Positions 27,312-35,397 of a stretch of 64,000 bases of DNA are shown here, one piece after another. Each line of letters begins with the position of its first letter. Position 1 is the stretch's first letter. The translations under genes were made by a program, and so were the position numbers. The notes below the pieces were generated by a model. The model saw only the letters and a list, made by a program, of their open reading frames with translations, was not told the origin of the DNA and searched no databases. Source of the stretch: Paenibacillus sp. R14(2021) (GTDB lineage: Bacteria; Bacillota; Bacilli; Paenibacillales; Paenibacillaceae); NCBI RefSeq assembly GCF_019431355.1, contig NZ_CP080269.1, forward strand, positions 1,674,001 to 1,738,000. Direction: 5' to 3'.

Positions 27312-28706
27312 CTATTTATTGGGTGTTACCAAGGTTCCGACTGGTCCGCTTACAATATGACCATCTTTCATGACGACTTTTCCACCGACAATCGTTGCTA
27401 CTGGCATACCTTTTACTTTGAAGCCGTCAAAAGCCGACACCTTTGTCTTACTGTGCAAATGTTCCTTTTTGATTTCTGCTTCCTTTTCCATATCTACAAT
27501 GGTAATATCTGCATCGGAGCCGACCTGCAATGCCCCTTTTTGCGGATAGATTCCGTACTGCTTTGCTGGATTTTCAGACAGCAATGCTGCTGCCTGTTGT
27601 AAGGACAATTTGTTCTTAGAAACCGCATCCAGCATTAACGGAACAAGCGTTTCCACACCGCACGAACCAGCGGGAACAGACCACAAATCCCCATTCTTTT
27701 CTTCTTCCGTGTGCGGTGCATGATCTGAACACACGACCGTAATTACACCTTCTGAAATACCATTCCATATCCGGTCCTGGTCTTTTTGAAACTTGACAAG
27801 CGGATATATTTTCATCGCAGTGCCGATCTTCTCGTAATCCTGATTTGTTAAAAATAAATACTGCGGACAGGTCTCCGCTGTAATCGGAAGCCCTTCCCGT
27901 TGGGCGCAGCCAATCAGTTCCACGGCTTCGGCCGTACTGACATGAAGAATGTGAAGGCGCGCGCCTGTTGTTTTGGCAAAGGAAATGCCTGTCTGTACCG
28001 TTAATTCTTCGGCCAAATTAGGTCTTCCCTCAACCAAAGCGTCATAATCCGTTCGGCCGCTTTGTTTTACTCGTTCAGTCAGTAGATTGATCAAATTATT
28101 ATTTTCCGCATGAATAGCAAAAACTTTACCGGTTTTCGATACTTCTTCAAACATTTCATAGACTTCTCCATCGTGACAGGGAGGGATAACATCATTCATA
28201 TCAGGCGTATAGTTGTACACGAGTTGAAACGTTTTTTTGTTAATGGCATAGCCCCAGAAATATTTAAAACCTATGACGCCAGCTTCATTCAGGCCCTGAA
28301 GATCATTCAGATTCAAGCTTCCCAGACATATTCCCCATAAGCCAAAATTCACATGTGCTTTTTCCTGAAGATTGGCTGCCTGCTTATGAAAATTCTCCAC
28401 ATTGTTAAGGGGAGGCGAGGTATTAGGCATTTCAAATATCGTTGTTATGCCACCAGCTGCGGCGGCTCTTGTTGAATGATAAAAGTCTTCTTTATGCGTC
28501 GCGCCTGGATCTCTAGAGTGAACGTGCGTGTCCATTAGGCCCGGCAATACGTAACGCCCGGAGGCATCGGTCTCGACTTCAGCGGTTCCTTCCAGCATGG
28601 CTTGAGAAATCGCTGCAATCTTTCCATTCTGGATATAAATATCGGCTTCATATATTTCATGCGGCGTGACTATTTTTCCGTTCCTAATAATGTGATCCCA
28701 GTGCAT
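27312..28706 (-). CDS. Dihydroorotase-like cyclic amidohydrolase
   Basis: 464-residue amidohydrolase of the dihydroorotase/hydantoinase/allantoinase group. Metal and catalytic residues are visible: His61 and His63 in DTHVHSRDPG, candidate carbamylated Lys148 in GVIGFKYF, His199 in AIHAEN, His255 in HILHVS and Asp328 in VVCSDHAPH. Arg65 after the HxH motif and Asn95 in EMPNTSPP are the residues that hold the dihydroorotate carboxylate in dihydroorotases; allantoinases usually differ there. Start ATG 28706, 42 nt after the PyrD-like gene. I infer ring opening of dihydroorotate to N-carbamoyl-aspartate. Allantoinase or hydantoinase is the alternative, weakened by the PyrD/PyrK neighbours. Confidence 0.8.
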   Translation of the reverse strand: MHWDHIIRNGKIVTPHEIYEADIYIQNGKIAAISQAMLEGTAEVETDASGRYVLPGLMDTHVHSRDPGATHKEDFYHSTRAAAAGGITTIFEMPNTSPPLNNVENFHKQAANLQEKAHVNFGLWGICLGSLNLNDLQGLNEAGVIGFKYFWGYAINKKTFQLVYNYTPDMNDVIPPCHDGEVYEMFEEVSKTGKVFAIHAENNNLINLLTERVKQSGRTDYDALVEGRPNLAEELTVQTGISFAKTTGARLHILHVSTAEAVELIGCAQREGLPITAETCPQYLFLTNQDYEKIGTAMKIYPLVKFQKDQDRIWNGISEGVITVVCSDHAPHTEEEKNGDLWSVPAGSCGVETLVPLMLDAVSKNKLSLQQAAALLSENPAKQYGIYPQKGALQVGSDADITIVDMEKEAEIKKEHLHSKTKVSAFDGFKVKGMPVATIVGGKVVMKDGHIVSGPVGTLVTPNK

Positions 28707-28748
28707 GACTCACTACTCCTTCCCGATATAAACGCACGGCAAGCATGA

Positions 28749-29690
28749 TCAAAGCTGATAAACTTCTACTTCATGGTTGGGAATGATAACTTTTCCGATA
28801 AGATCATTAATATCTTCGACTCCGTAAGCCTTCATATAGCTTTGGATCCCTTCCAAAATATCCACCATGGCAAGGGGGTTAATGAAGCTGGCCGTTCCGA
28901 CCTGTATGGCCGTCGCACCTGCCAAGATCATTTCTACTGCGTCTTCCCACTTCATAACACCCCCGCATCCGATGATCGGGAGATTGGTAACTTGGCGAAC
29001 CTGATAGATCATGCGCACAATAATCGGTTTAATGGCAGGTCCGGATATTCCGCCCATGACATTGCCGATTTTTGGAGTCCGTGAATGAATATCAATAGCC
29101 ATAGCCAGTATCGTATTGGCTACATTCAGGCCGTCAGCCCCTGCTTTATCACAGGCTAGTGCAATCTCCTGAATACTTGTCACGTTGGGTGTCAGTTTGG
29201 CAATAATCGGCTTATCCGTAACAGCTTTGGACTTTTTAACCAACTGGTAAGACAACTCCGGGTCCATGCCAAAGGCATGTCCGTTTCCTTTTAAATTCGG
29301 ACAAGAGATATTCAATTCAATCGCCGCCACCCCTTCGGCCCTTCCGATAATCTCCGTCATTTCAACATATTCTTCAACGGAATCCGCTGAAATACTAGAG
29401 ATCAAAGGCGTATGATATTTCCGGTAGTAGGGTATGGTATGTTTAAGGTAATAATCAATCCCTTTACTTTGTATGCCAATTGAATTAATCATCCCGCCTG
29501 TAACTTCACATACCCGCGGCGTGGCATTTCCACCCCTCGGATATTTCGTGATACTTTTGGGAACTACTGCTCCAAGTAGGTTAAAGTCAAACAATTGTTC
29601 CATTTCTTCCCCGAAAGCACCGGAGGCCGGCATGATCGGGTTGTTCAAATAAAGACTGCCAATTCTAACGCCCAGATTCACATTTGTCAT
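28749..29690 (-). CDS. pyrD: Dihydroorotate dehydrogenase B catalytic subunit, probable catabolic orotate reductase
   Basis: 313-residue FMN TIM barrel of class 1B. The active-site base Cys130 is in NISCPN, with Asn127 and Asn132 as orotate ligands; Asn69 is in INSIGIQ, Asn192-Thr193 in ANTILAMAID, and the FMN phosphate region reads GGISGPAIKPI and GCGGVMKWEDA. Class 1B enzymes exchange electrons with NAD through PyrK, whose gene overlaps by 4 nt. The loop usually reading NAIGLQNPG is NSIGIQSKG here. No carbamoyltransferase, orotate phosphoribosyltransferase or OMP decarboxylase gene is nearby, and aspartase is, so I infer the reverse (orotate-reducing) direction as in Clostridium oroticum. 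A spare biosynthetic copy is the alternative. Confidence 0.85.
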   Translation of the reverse strand: MTNVNLGVRIGSLYLNNPIMPASGAFGEEMEQLFDFNLLGAVVPKSITKYPRGGNATPRVCEVTGGMINSIGIQSKGIDYYLKHTIPYYRKYHTPLISSISADSVEEYVEMTEIIGRAEGVAAIELNISCPNLKGNGHAFGMDPELSYQLVKKSKAVTDKPIIAKLTPNVTSIQEIALACDKAGADGLNVANTILAMAIDIHSRTPKIGNVMGGISGPAIKPIIVRMIYQVRQVTNLPIIGCGGVMKWEDAVEMILAGATAIQVGTASFINPLAMVDILEGIQSYMKAYGVEDINDLIGKVIIPNHEVEVYQL

Positions 29691-30472
29691 ACGAGCACCA
29701 CCTTATCTAAATCAAATACTGGTCCTTCTTTACAAACCCGCACCGACCGTATCGTACCTTCTTCCCTAATGTCACATACACAGGCAAAACAAACACCCAT
29801 TGCGCATGCCATATGCTCTTCCATTGCAATTTGGCCCGGAAGCTTATGCTCTTCAGCAAGCTGTTGTGTTAATATGGAGAGTCGTTTAGAGCCGCACGTA
29901 AATAGCGCCTTAACATCCTGTTCGCTTATCATCTGATTCATCAGGCTGCCTACATACTCCACACCGCTTGTTTTTTCTTCTTCTGTAACCTTGTATATTT
30001 TCGCACCCAGTTGCTCCAATGCTTCTGTTGCGAGCAGATCATTCTGACTTCTGGCACTTAAAATGGCAATGCATTTCACCTGTTTTTGGGCAGCTTCCTG
30101 TACCAATGCAGCCAGTGTGGCGATTCCAACACCTCTGGCAACTAGCAAGATCGTATCCCATTCCTTCTTGATCGTGAAACCTTCCCCGAGGGGACCAAAC
30201 ACATCGACTTGATCTCCCGCGGGAATTCGGGTCATTCTTTGCGTGCCTTCCCCCTTGACAAGATACAAAAACTCGATCGTTTGCTCCTCTTTGTTAATCC
30301 GATAAATGCTAAACGGACGCCGTAAAAAGGGATCCAACTCACTGCCGCACTTCAGATTAAAAAACTGTCCAGGTTTTATGTCCTCTTGAATCCCGGATGA
30401 ATCAACTACCATATGCCAATAACGCTTGCTTACCTGTACGTTCGATAAAACCCGTACATTAGCTGCGATCAT
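29687..30472 (-). CDS. pyrK: Dihydroorotate dehydrogenase B electron-transfer subunit (PyrK)
   Basis: 261-residue ferredoxin-reductase-type flavoprotein that passes electrons between NAD(H) and the FMN of PyrD. FAD-binding motif RRPFSIY at about 51-57; FGPLGEGF and VARGVGIATLAAL form the flavin/NAD-binding half. The C-terminal [2Fe-2S] cysteines are Cys223, Cys228, Cys231 and Cys247 (MACAMGVCFAC ... VCKEGP), the PyrK spacing. Its ATG overlaps the hydrolase stop by 4 nt and its stop overlaps the pyrD start by 4 nt, so the three are translationally coupled. NADH would be the electron donor for orotate reduction. Confidence 0.93.
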   Translation of the reverse strand: MIAANVRVLSNVQVSKRYWHMVVDSSGIQEDIKPGQFFNLKCGSELDPFLRRPFSIYRINKEEQTIEFLYLVKGEGTQRMTRIPAGDQVDVFGPLGEGFTIKKEWDTILLVARGVGIATLAALVQEAAQKQVKCIAILSARSQNDLLATEALEQLGAKIYKVTEEEKTSGVEYVGSLMNQMISEQDVKALFTCGSKRLSILTQQLAEEHKLPGQIAMEEHMACAMGVCFACVCDIREEGTIRSVRVCKEGPVFDLDKVVLV

Positions 30473-31740
30473 AAAACTCTCTCCCTTCTATTTCCTTCCA
30501 TATTTTTTCTAGAAGCGCCAGCCCATTTCAATATTGCTTTTTCTAATAGAGTAACGCCCGCAACGATTTGATCTAACGGCGTATACTCATCACGGTGATG
30601 GCTGATCCCGTTCTTGGAAGGAACGAAAATCAACCCAGTGGGACACAGCAAAGCCATATTCATCGCATCATGCCCTGCGCCGCTTGGCATTCGCTTATAG
30701 GAGAACCTCTCTTGCTCACAAATCTTGCCCAGAGATTCAATCAATTCGTCGCTCAGAATGACTGGAATCTCATTGCTTAACTCATTTATCGATATTTGGA
30801 GTCCCCTTGTTTTCTTCGTTTCGTGTATAGCATCAAATAATCTATTTATCACTCTGTTTTTAGATTCGATGGACGTACCACGTATATCCAGCTTCAATTC
30901 CGCAGCATCGGGAACCACATTCATTGCGCCTGGCTTTACTTCACACATGCCAACAGTCGCCACGGTTCCGTAAGCGTTTTCCATATTTGCCGCCTTCTCA
31001 AGCTCCAGCGCAATTTCAGCAGCGCCCAAAAATGCATCCTTGCGGCTGTTCATCGGCGTTGTACCCGAGTGGGAGGCATGACCTTGCACGTTGATTTCAT
31101 AGCGTGACGGGGCTGCAATTCCCGTTGCAATACCAATTTGCTTTCCTTCGTTTTCCAATACGGGTCCTTGCTCTATGTGCAGTTCAAAAAACGCTTTCAA
31201 TTCCTTTTTTGAACGGGTGCTTTGCTCGACAACTTCGAAATGCAGACCGCATTTTGAGAATGCTTCCGCCACAGACAGGCCTTCTTTATCCTTTAATCCA
31301 CTGATGAGCTCTTTATTTAAAACACCTGCCATTGCTTTGCTTCCGACCGTAGAAACGCCGAATCTGGACGATTCTTCACAGGCGAACGCTATGATCTCAA
31401 TAGGATACTCCGTTTCGACACCGTGATCATTCAAACTGCGTATAACCTCAAGAGCTGCCACAACTCCTAAAGCGCCGTCATATTTGCCGCCCTGAATTAC
31501 CGTATCCAGATGCGAACCGATTGCTACAGCCGGCCAATCCGGATGAATGCCTTCGCGCCGGGCTATCAAATTCCCACATGGATCCATCCGGACCGTCATT
31601 CCCGCTTGTTCGCAAAGACTGGAAAACCGCTCAACTGCTTGCCGCTCAATCAAGGAATAGGCCAACCGGGTTACTCCTTTGTCCGTATTACCAAATTCAT
31701 TGATTTCTATTAATGTCTTTTCCAGACGCTCAACATCCAC
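30469..31740 (-). CDS. Zn-dependent N-carbamoyl-amino-acid hydrolase (candidate ureidosuccinase)
   Basis: 423-residue M20-family amidase of the hydantoinase/carbamoylase branch (AllC, beta-ureidopropionase, L-carbamoylase). Metal ligands and motifs: GSHLDTV (about 75-81), GGKYDGALGV (84-93), CEESSRFG (121-128), ELHIEQGPVLE and the dimer-domain substrate segment GHASHSGTTPMNSRKDA. I chose GTG 31740, six bases after GGGAGG, over a TTG five codons upstream. First gene of the operon. By context it should hydrolyse N-carbamoyl-L-aspartate to aspartate, CO2 and ammonia, the ureidosuccinase step of orotate degradation. Allantoate amidohydrolase is the alternative, since the family does not reveal the side chain by motif alone. 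Confidence 0.85.
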   Translation of the reverse strand: MDVERLEKTLIEINEFGNTDKGVTRLAYSLIERQAVERFSSLCEQAGMTVRMDPCGNLIARREGIHPDWPAVAIGSHLDTVIQGGKYDGALGVVAALEVIRSLNDHGVETEYPIEIIAFACEESSRFGVSTVGSKAMAGVLNKELISGLKDKEGLSVAEAFSKCGLHFEVVEQSTRSKKELKAFFELHIEQGPVLENEGKQIGIATGIAAPSRYEINVQGHASHSGTTPMNSRKDAFLGAAEIALELEKAANMENAYGTVATVGMCEVKPGAMNVVPDAAELKLDIRGTSIESKNRVINRLFDAIHETKKTRGLQISINELSNEIPVILSDELIESLGKICEQERFSYKRMPSGAGHDAMNMALLCPTGLIFVPSKNGISHHRDEYTPLDQIVAGVTLLEKAILKWAGASRKNMEGNRRERVL

Positions 31741-32051
31741 AATAATTCCTCCCAAGCCTACATCCCTTGGCTTCAGATTGGTATTAACTTATCTGATATA
31801 TTTATTGTAATACAGAGTTGATATCGTTTACTTTAGCGGTAAAGACAAAACGGAGCGGCGATTTTTAGCCTAATCTATAATGGCTGTTGTATGATAAAGT
31901 GTCGTATGTCACAAAATATAAAAAACACTAAGGTACCCATAATAATAATTGGAAACTTAGTGCCCGACATGTAGGATGTATCCGGGTTGGCAATGTCTCT
32001 ATTAATGACCCAACTTGCATAGCACCCTTGCAATCGCGAATTTAAGCAAGC
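31741..32051. other. Promoter region of the catabolic operon and right edge of the AT-rich island
   Basis: About 310 bp without a credible gene; a 65-codon minus frame here lacks a ribosome site. It contains ATATCGTTTA (31821-31830) and AAGACAAA (31842-31849), both also found upstream of the transporter, and an imperfect hairpin CACTAAG/CTTAGTG (31926-31962). No strong sigma-A -35 box is evident, consistent with an activator-dependent promoter. Confidence 0.5.
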
Positions 32052-32081
32052 AAAAAAAAAAGCCGATCCCAAAGGATCAGC
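32052..32081 (-). terminator. Terminator of the yloU-fakA-degV-recG-spoVIF operon
   Basis: Minus-strand CTGATCC-TTT-GGGATCGG stem followed by a run of about ten T. The TGA of the spoVIF-like gene lies in the stem. Confidence 0.9.
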
Positions 32082-32364
32082 GGAACATCGCCCATAATTT
32101 GATTAAATGCAGCGTATTCGATGGATCAATCTTCTGCGCGATTACAAAGGCAATCAATTGTTCTTCCTGCTGCTCCGTCAAGGACTCCTGCATAATGCCG
32201 GCCGACATGCGAACCAGCTTACGTACCTTCGTGCGATCCTGCAGATCATATTTGGTGACGCCATTAAGCAGCATCTTGAGACGGTCCTTCGTGACAGGGT
32301 TCTTCATCTTCACTTTAACGCGCTCGACCAGCTCAGGCCGAATGCCGAATTTTGTGTAGCTCAT
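32077..32364 (-). CDS. Stage VI sporulation protein F-like small protein
   Basis: 95 residues, basic and helical, no signal peptide. The C-terminal half (TKVRKLVRMSAGIM ... EEQLIAFVIAQKIDPSN) resembles the SpoVIF/YjcC family, which is needed for spore coat assembly and resistance; the N-terminal MSYTKFGIRPELVERV is a pattern I recall from Paenibacillus members. GGAGGTG lies 12 nt before ATG 32364, with a second GGAG directly adjacent. It follows recG on the same strand, and its stop codon is in the terminator stem. Family membership is by recognition, so moderately certain. Confidence 0.7.
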   Translation of the reverse strand: MSYTKFGIRPELVERVKVKMKNPVTKDRLKMLLNGVTKYDLQDRTKVRKLVRMSAGIMQESLTEQQEEQLIAFVIAQKIDPSNTLHLIKLWAMFR

Positions 32365-32472
32365 CTCCGGTTATAGCACCTCCGTCCAGCTTCAAGAAGC
32401 CATACGTTTCAGGCAGCAGCTCCCGCTGGTCTCTTATAATTGTACTATATGCCGGCAATCCAGCTTTCAAAA

Positions 32473-34521
32473 CTAGTCCAGAAGTTCCCCTTGAAAAAGT
32501 TGCTCTTTGCGAAGCACGTCCCGCAGTCGCGCATAAGGCGCTCCCGTCCAGAAATCCGCTCTGCCCGTAAGGTCCGCCGCGTCGTCGCGCGCATCCTCCA
32601 GCGTGCCGAAATCAGCTGCCATATCCGCCAGCTTGAAATCCGGCACCCCGCTCTGCTTCGTCCCGAAGAAGTCCCCGGGTCCGCGGAGCTCCAAGTCCCG
32701 TCGCGATACCTCAAAGCCGTCATCTGTTTCTGTCATGATTTTCATTCGCTCCCGGCCGGTCTCCGATTTGGGATCCGCGATCAAGACGCAATAGGACTGG
32801 TGCTCGCCGCGGCCTACCCGGCCCCGCAGCTGATGCAGCTGGGACAGACCGAACCGTTCCGCATCCATGATGACCATAAGCGTCGCATTCGGTACGTCGA
32901 CGCCAACCTCCACGACCGTCGTCGCCACAAGCACCTGCGCTTCATTATCGCTGAACGCCCGCATCACGTCATCCTTATCCGCGGTCGATAACCGGCCGTG
33001 CAGAAGGCCAACGCGCAGATCCGGGAACGCCTGCTGGATCTGAATATGCAGATCAATCGCATTCTGCACATCCAGCTTGTCCGACTCTTCGATTAACGGG
33101 CAAATAAAGTAGCACTGCCGCCCAGCTTCCACTTCTCGTCGTATGAAGCCGAGCACACGGTCCAGCATATTGTGCTTCACCCAATTGGTCTGAATCGGTT
33201 TGCGCCCGTTCGGCCGCTCCTTCAGCGTAGATACATCCAGGTCACCGAAGGCAGTAATCGCCAGCGTGCGCGGAATCGGCGTAGCCGTCATGGTAAGCAC
33301 GTCCGGGTTCAAACCCTTGCGCCGCAGGACGCTGCGCTGATTGACGCCGAAGCGATGCTGCTCATCCGTAACGACAAGACCCAAGCTGCGGAAATGAACC
33401 CCGTCTTGAATGATTGCCTGCGTGCCGACGATGACATCGATAAGCCCCATCTGCAGGCCGGCAAGCACCTCGCGCCGCTTCTTCTCGGTCAAGCTCCCTG
33501 TTAACAGAGCGACTTCAAGCCCTACGCCCCCCAGAAGCTTCTGTAGGGAGCGGTGATGCTGCTCCGCAAGTATCTCCGTCGGCACCATCAGCGCACCCTG
33601 GTGGCCCGCTTTAACGGCCGCAAACAAAGCGATTGCGGCAACGACCGTCTTGCCTGAGCCGACATCGCCCTGCAGCAGCCGATTCATGCAGGAAGGATAG
33701 CGCATATCGATCAGAATTTCATTGACGACCTTCTTCTGCGAATCCGTCAGCTCGAAGGGCAGCGTACGCGAGAAGACGCGGATCGACTCCGCATCGACGA
33801 CATGCGCAATGCCGTCCAACCGTTTGCGGTTCAGTGAGCGGTAAGCCTGCAGCTTCAGCTGAAACAAGAAGAGCTCCTCGTATACGAGTCTCCTCCGGGC
33901 AGCTTGCCCCTGCATGATGTCATCCGGCTGGTGAATATGCATCACCGCTTCCCGGCGCAGCATGAAGCCGTACTTGTCCATCAGCTCCACCGGCAGAATT
34001 TCCTCCACCATGGGACCGTACTGCAGCAGTGCCTGAGCGATCGTCTTGCGCATCCAAGGCTGCGTTACACTGCCCCCAACGGAGTACACGGACTGCAGCG
34101 TGCCTGAACGCGCTTTGCCTTTATCGGGAAATTCCGATTCCGAGACCGTCATCTGCAGCCGGTGCTGCTCCCACTTGCCCGTCAAAACGATATCCCGCCC
34201 GGGTACAAGCTGCTCCTGCAGAAAATGCCGATTGAACCAAACGGCAGTGATCAGCACGTTCTCGATTGCGATTTTGCAGGTCAAGCGTGTTTTAGCGCGC
34301 CCGAAGCGCTGCAGGATCGGATTGCCCATGATTTTACCTTCGACGGTTGCTTTCTCGCCGTCCTTCAATTCCCCCAAATTCCGTATCCGGTAATCTTCGT
34401 ACCGAAACGGAAAATAGTCCAGCAAATCTGCGATCGTATGAACGCCAAAGGCGTGAAGCTCCTGTTCCTTCTGAGCACTCACGCCTTTCATTTGCCGGAC
34501 CGCGATTTCATCCAGCTTCAT
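32473..34521 (-). CDS. recG: ATP-dependent DNA helicase RecG
   Basis: 682 residues; branch-migrating helicase that remodels stalled forks and Holliday junctions. An N-terminal wedge/OB domain (about 1-200; LLDYFPFRYEDYR) precedes the SF2 helicase core: motif I QGDVGSGKTVVA, motif II DEQH in VVTDEQHRFGVNQR, motif III TMTATPIPRTLA and motif VI LHQLRGRVGRGE; the C-terminal wedge-interacting segment RDLELRGPGDFFGTKQSG is present. ATG 34521 gives correct spacing to GAGGT; an ATG two codons upstream is too close. Ten nt downstream of the degV-family gene, in the conserved fakA-recG neighbourhood. Confidence 0.97.
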   Translation of the reverse strand: MKLDEIAVRQMKGVSAQKEQELHAFGVHTIADLLDYFPFRYEDYRIRNLGELKDGEKATVEGKIMGNPILQRFGRAKTRLTCKIAIENVLITAVWFNRHFLQEQLVPGRDIVLTGKWEQHRLQMTVSESEFPDKGKARSGTLQSVYSVGGSVTQPWMRKTIAQALLQYGPMVEEILPVELMDKYGFMLRREAVMHIHQPDDIMQGQAARRRLVYEELFLFQLKLQAYRSLNRKRLDGIAHVVDAESIRVFSRTLPFELTDSQKKVVNEILIDMRYPSCMNRLLQGDVGSGKTVVAAIALFAAVKAGHQGALMVPTEILAEQHHRSLQKLLGGVGLEVALLTGSLTEKKRREVLAGLQMGLIDVIVGTQAIIQDGVHFRSLGLVVTDEQHRFGVNQRSVLRRKGLNPDVLTMTATPIPRTLAITAFGDLDVSTLKERPNGRKPIQTNWVKHNMLDRVLGFIRREVEAGRQCYFICPLIEESDKLDVQNAIDLHIQIQQAFPDLRVGLLHGRLSTADKDDVMRAFSDNEAQVLVATTVVEVGVDVPNATLMVIMDAERFGLSQLHQLRGRVGRGEHQSYCVLIADPKSETGRERMKIMTETDDGFEVSRRDLELRGPGDFFGTKQSGVPDFKLADMAADFGTLEDARDDAADLTGRADFWTGAPYARLRDVLRKEQLFQGELLD

Positions 34522-34531
34522 ACCCATTACC

Positions 34532-35386
34532 TCACACTCGCGTTATAAATAAGGCCGCGGCTCCGGGGCCGGCATGCGTGCCGATCACGGCTCCGATCTC
34601 TGTCTGTCCGATGCTGCGTATGTTCAGCTGCCCTTGCGCAAGCACACCTAGCTCCAGCGCAAGCTCCTTCTTCTGCGTCCAACCGATCGTCATATCGACG
34701 GGATCGCTGCCAAAGTCCTGTTTCAGCAGATCGATCATGCGCTGCATCGCTTTCTTGGTGCCGCGAACCTTATCGATCGCGGAAACCTCGCCATCCTTAT
34801 CAATGGTTAGAATCGGCTTTATATTAAGAATGGAACCGAGCAGTGCCGCAGCTTTGCCGATTCGTCCGCCCTTCTGCAGGTATTCCAGCGTGTCCACAAG
34901 AAAGTACACACGGGAATCCTCGATCATGAATTCAAGCTTGGCGATAATGTCCGCTTTGGATGCTCCTACAGCAGCCATTTCCGCCGCTTTAACCGCCAGC
35001 ATGCCTATGCCGTACGAAGCAGATTTCGAATCAATGACGGTAATGTCCCCCGACTCTTCCATCAACGTCGAGCCGAGCAGCGCGGATTGGTAGGTGCCGC
35101 TCAGCGCCGAGGAGAGATGAACCGATATGATCGGCGAATCCGCATATTGCTTGTTCATGCGCTCGTACATTTCGGTAAATTCGATCGGCGAAGGCTGCGA
35201 CGTCGTAGGAAGCGCGGCGGAGGACGTAAGCCGATCGTAAAATTGGCTGTTCGTAATCGTAACGCCGTCCAAAAAATCTTCATCGCCGAATATGACTTTA
35301 AGCGGCACGACTTCGATTCCATATTGCTCTTTAACCCGTTTCGGAACGTCTGCCGTACTGTCTGTTACGATTTTAACTGCGCTCAC
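34532..35386 (-). CDS. DegV family fatty-acid-binding protein
   Basis: 284 residues. DegV/FakB proteins bind a fatty acid and present it to the kinase FakA, making acyl-phosphate for phospholipid synthesis. Two-lobed DegV features are present: IVTDSTADVP at the start, the TTSQPSP loop (about 60) carrying the Ser/Thr that contacts the carboxylate, the SSALSGTYQSA segment and LEYLQKGGRIGKAAALLG. Start codon GTG 35386 follows GGAGGTG. It directly follows the fakA-like gene (11 nt), so it is probably a FakB partner of that kinase. Acyl-chain preference cannot be judged. Confidence 0.92.
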   Translation of the reverse strand: MSAVKIVTDSTADVPKRVKEQYGIEVVPLKVIFGDEDFLDGVTITNSQFYDRLTSSAALPTTSQPSPIEFTEMYERMNKQYADSPIISVHLSSALSGTYQSALLGSTLMEESGDITVIDSKSASYGIGMLAVKAAEMAAVGASKADIIAKLEFMIEDSRVYFLVDTLEYLQKGGRIGKAAALLGSILNIKPILTIDKDGEVSAIDKVRGTKKAMQRMIDLLKQDFGSDPVDMTIGWTQKKELALELGVLAQGQLNIRSIGQTEIGAVIGTHAGPGAAALFITRV

Positions 35387-35397
35387 CCGTACACCTC

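Noticed and set aside
19099..31740. Biosynthetic pyr operon
   Set aside because: pyrB, pyrE, pyrF and the carbamoyl-phosphate synthetase genes are absent, and aspartase and a carbamoyl-amino-acid hydrolase are present.
31875..32072. 65-codon minus-strand frame before the catabolic operon
   Set aside because: Overlaps the poly-T terminator of the recG operon and lacks a ribosome site.
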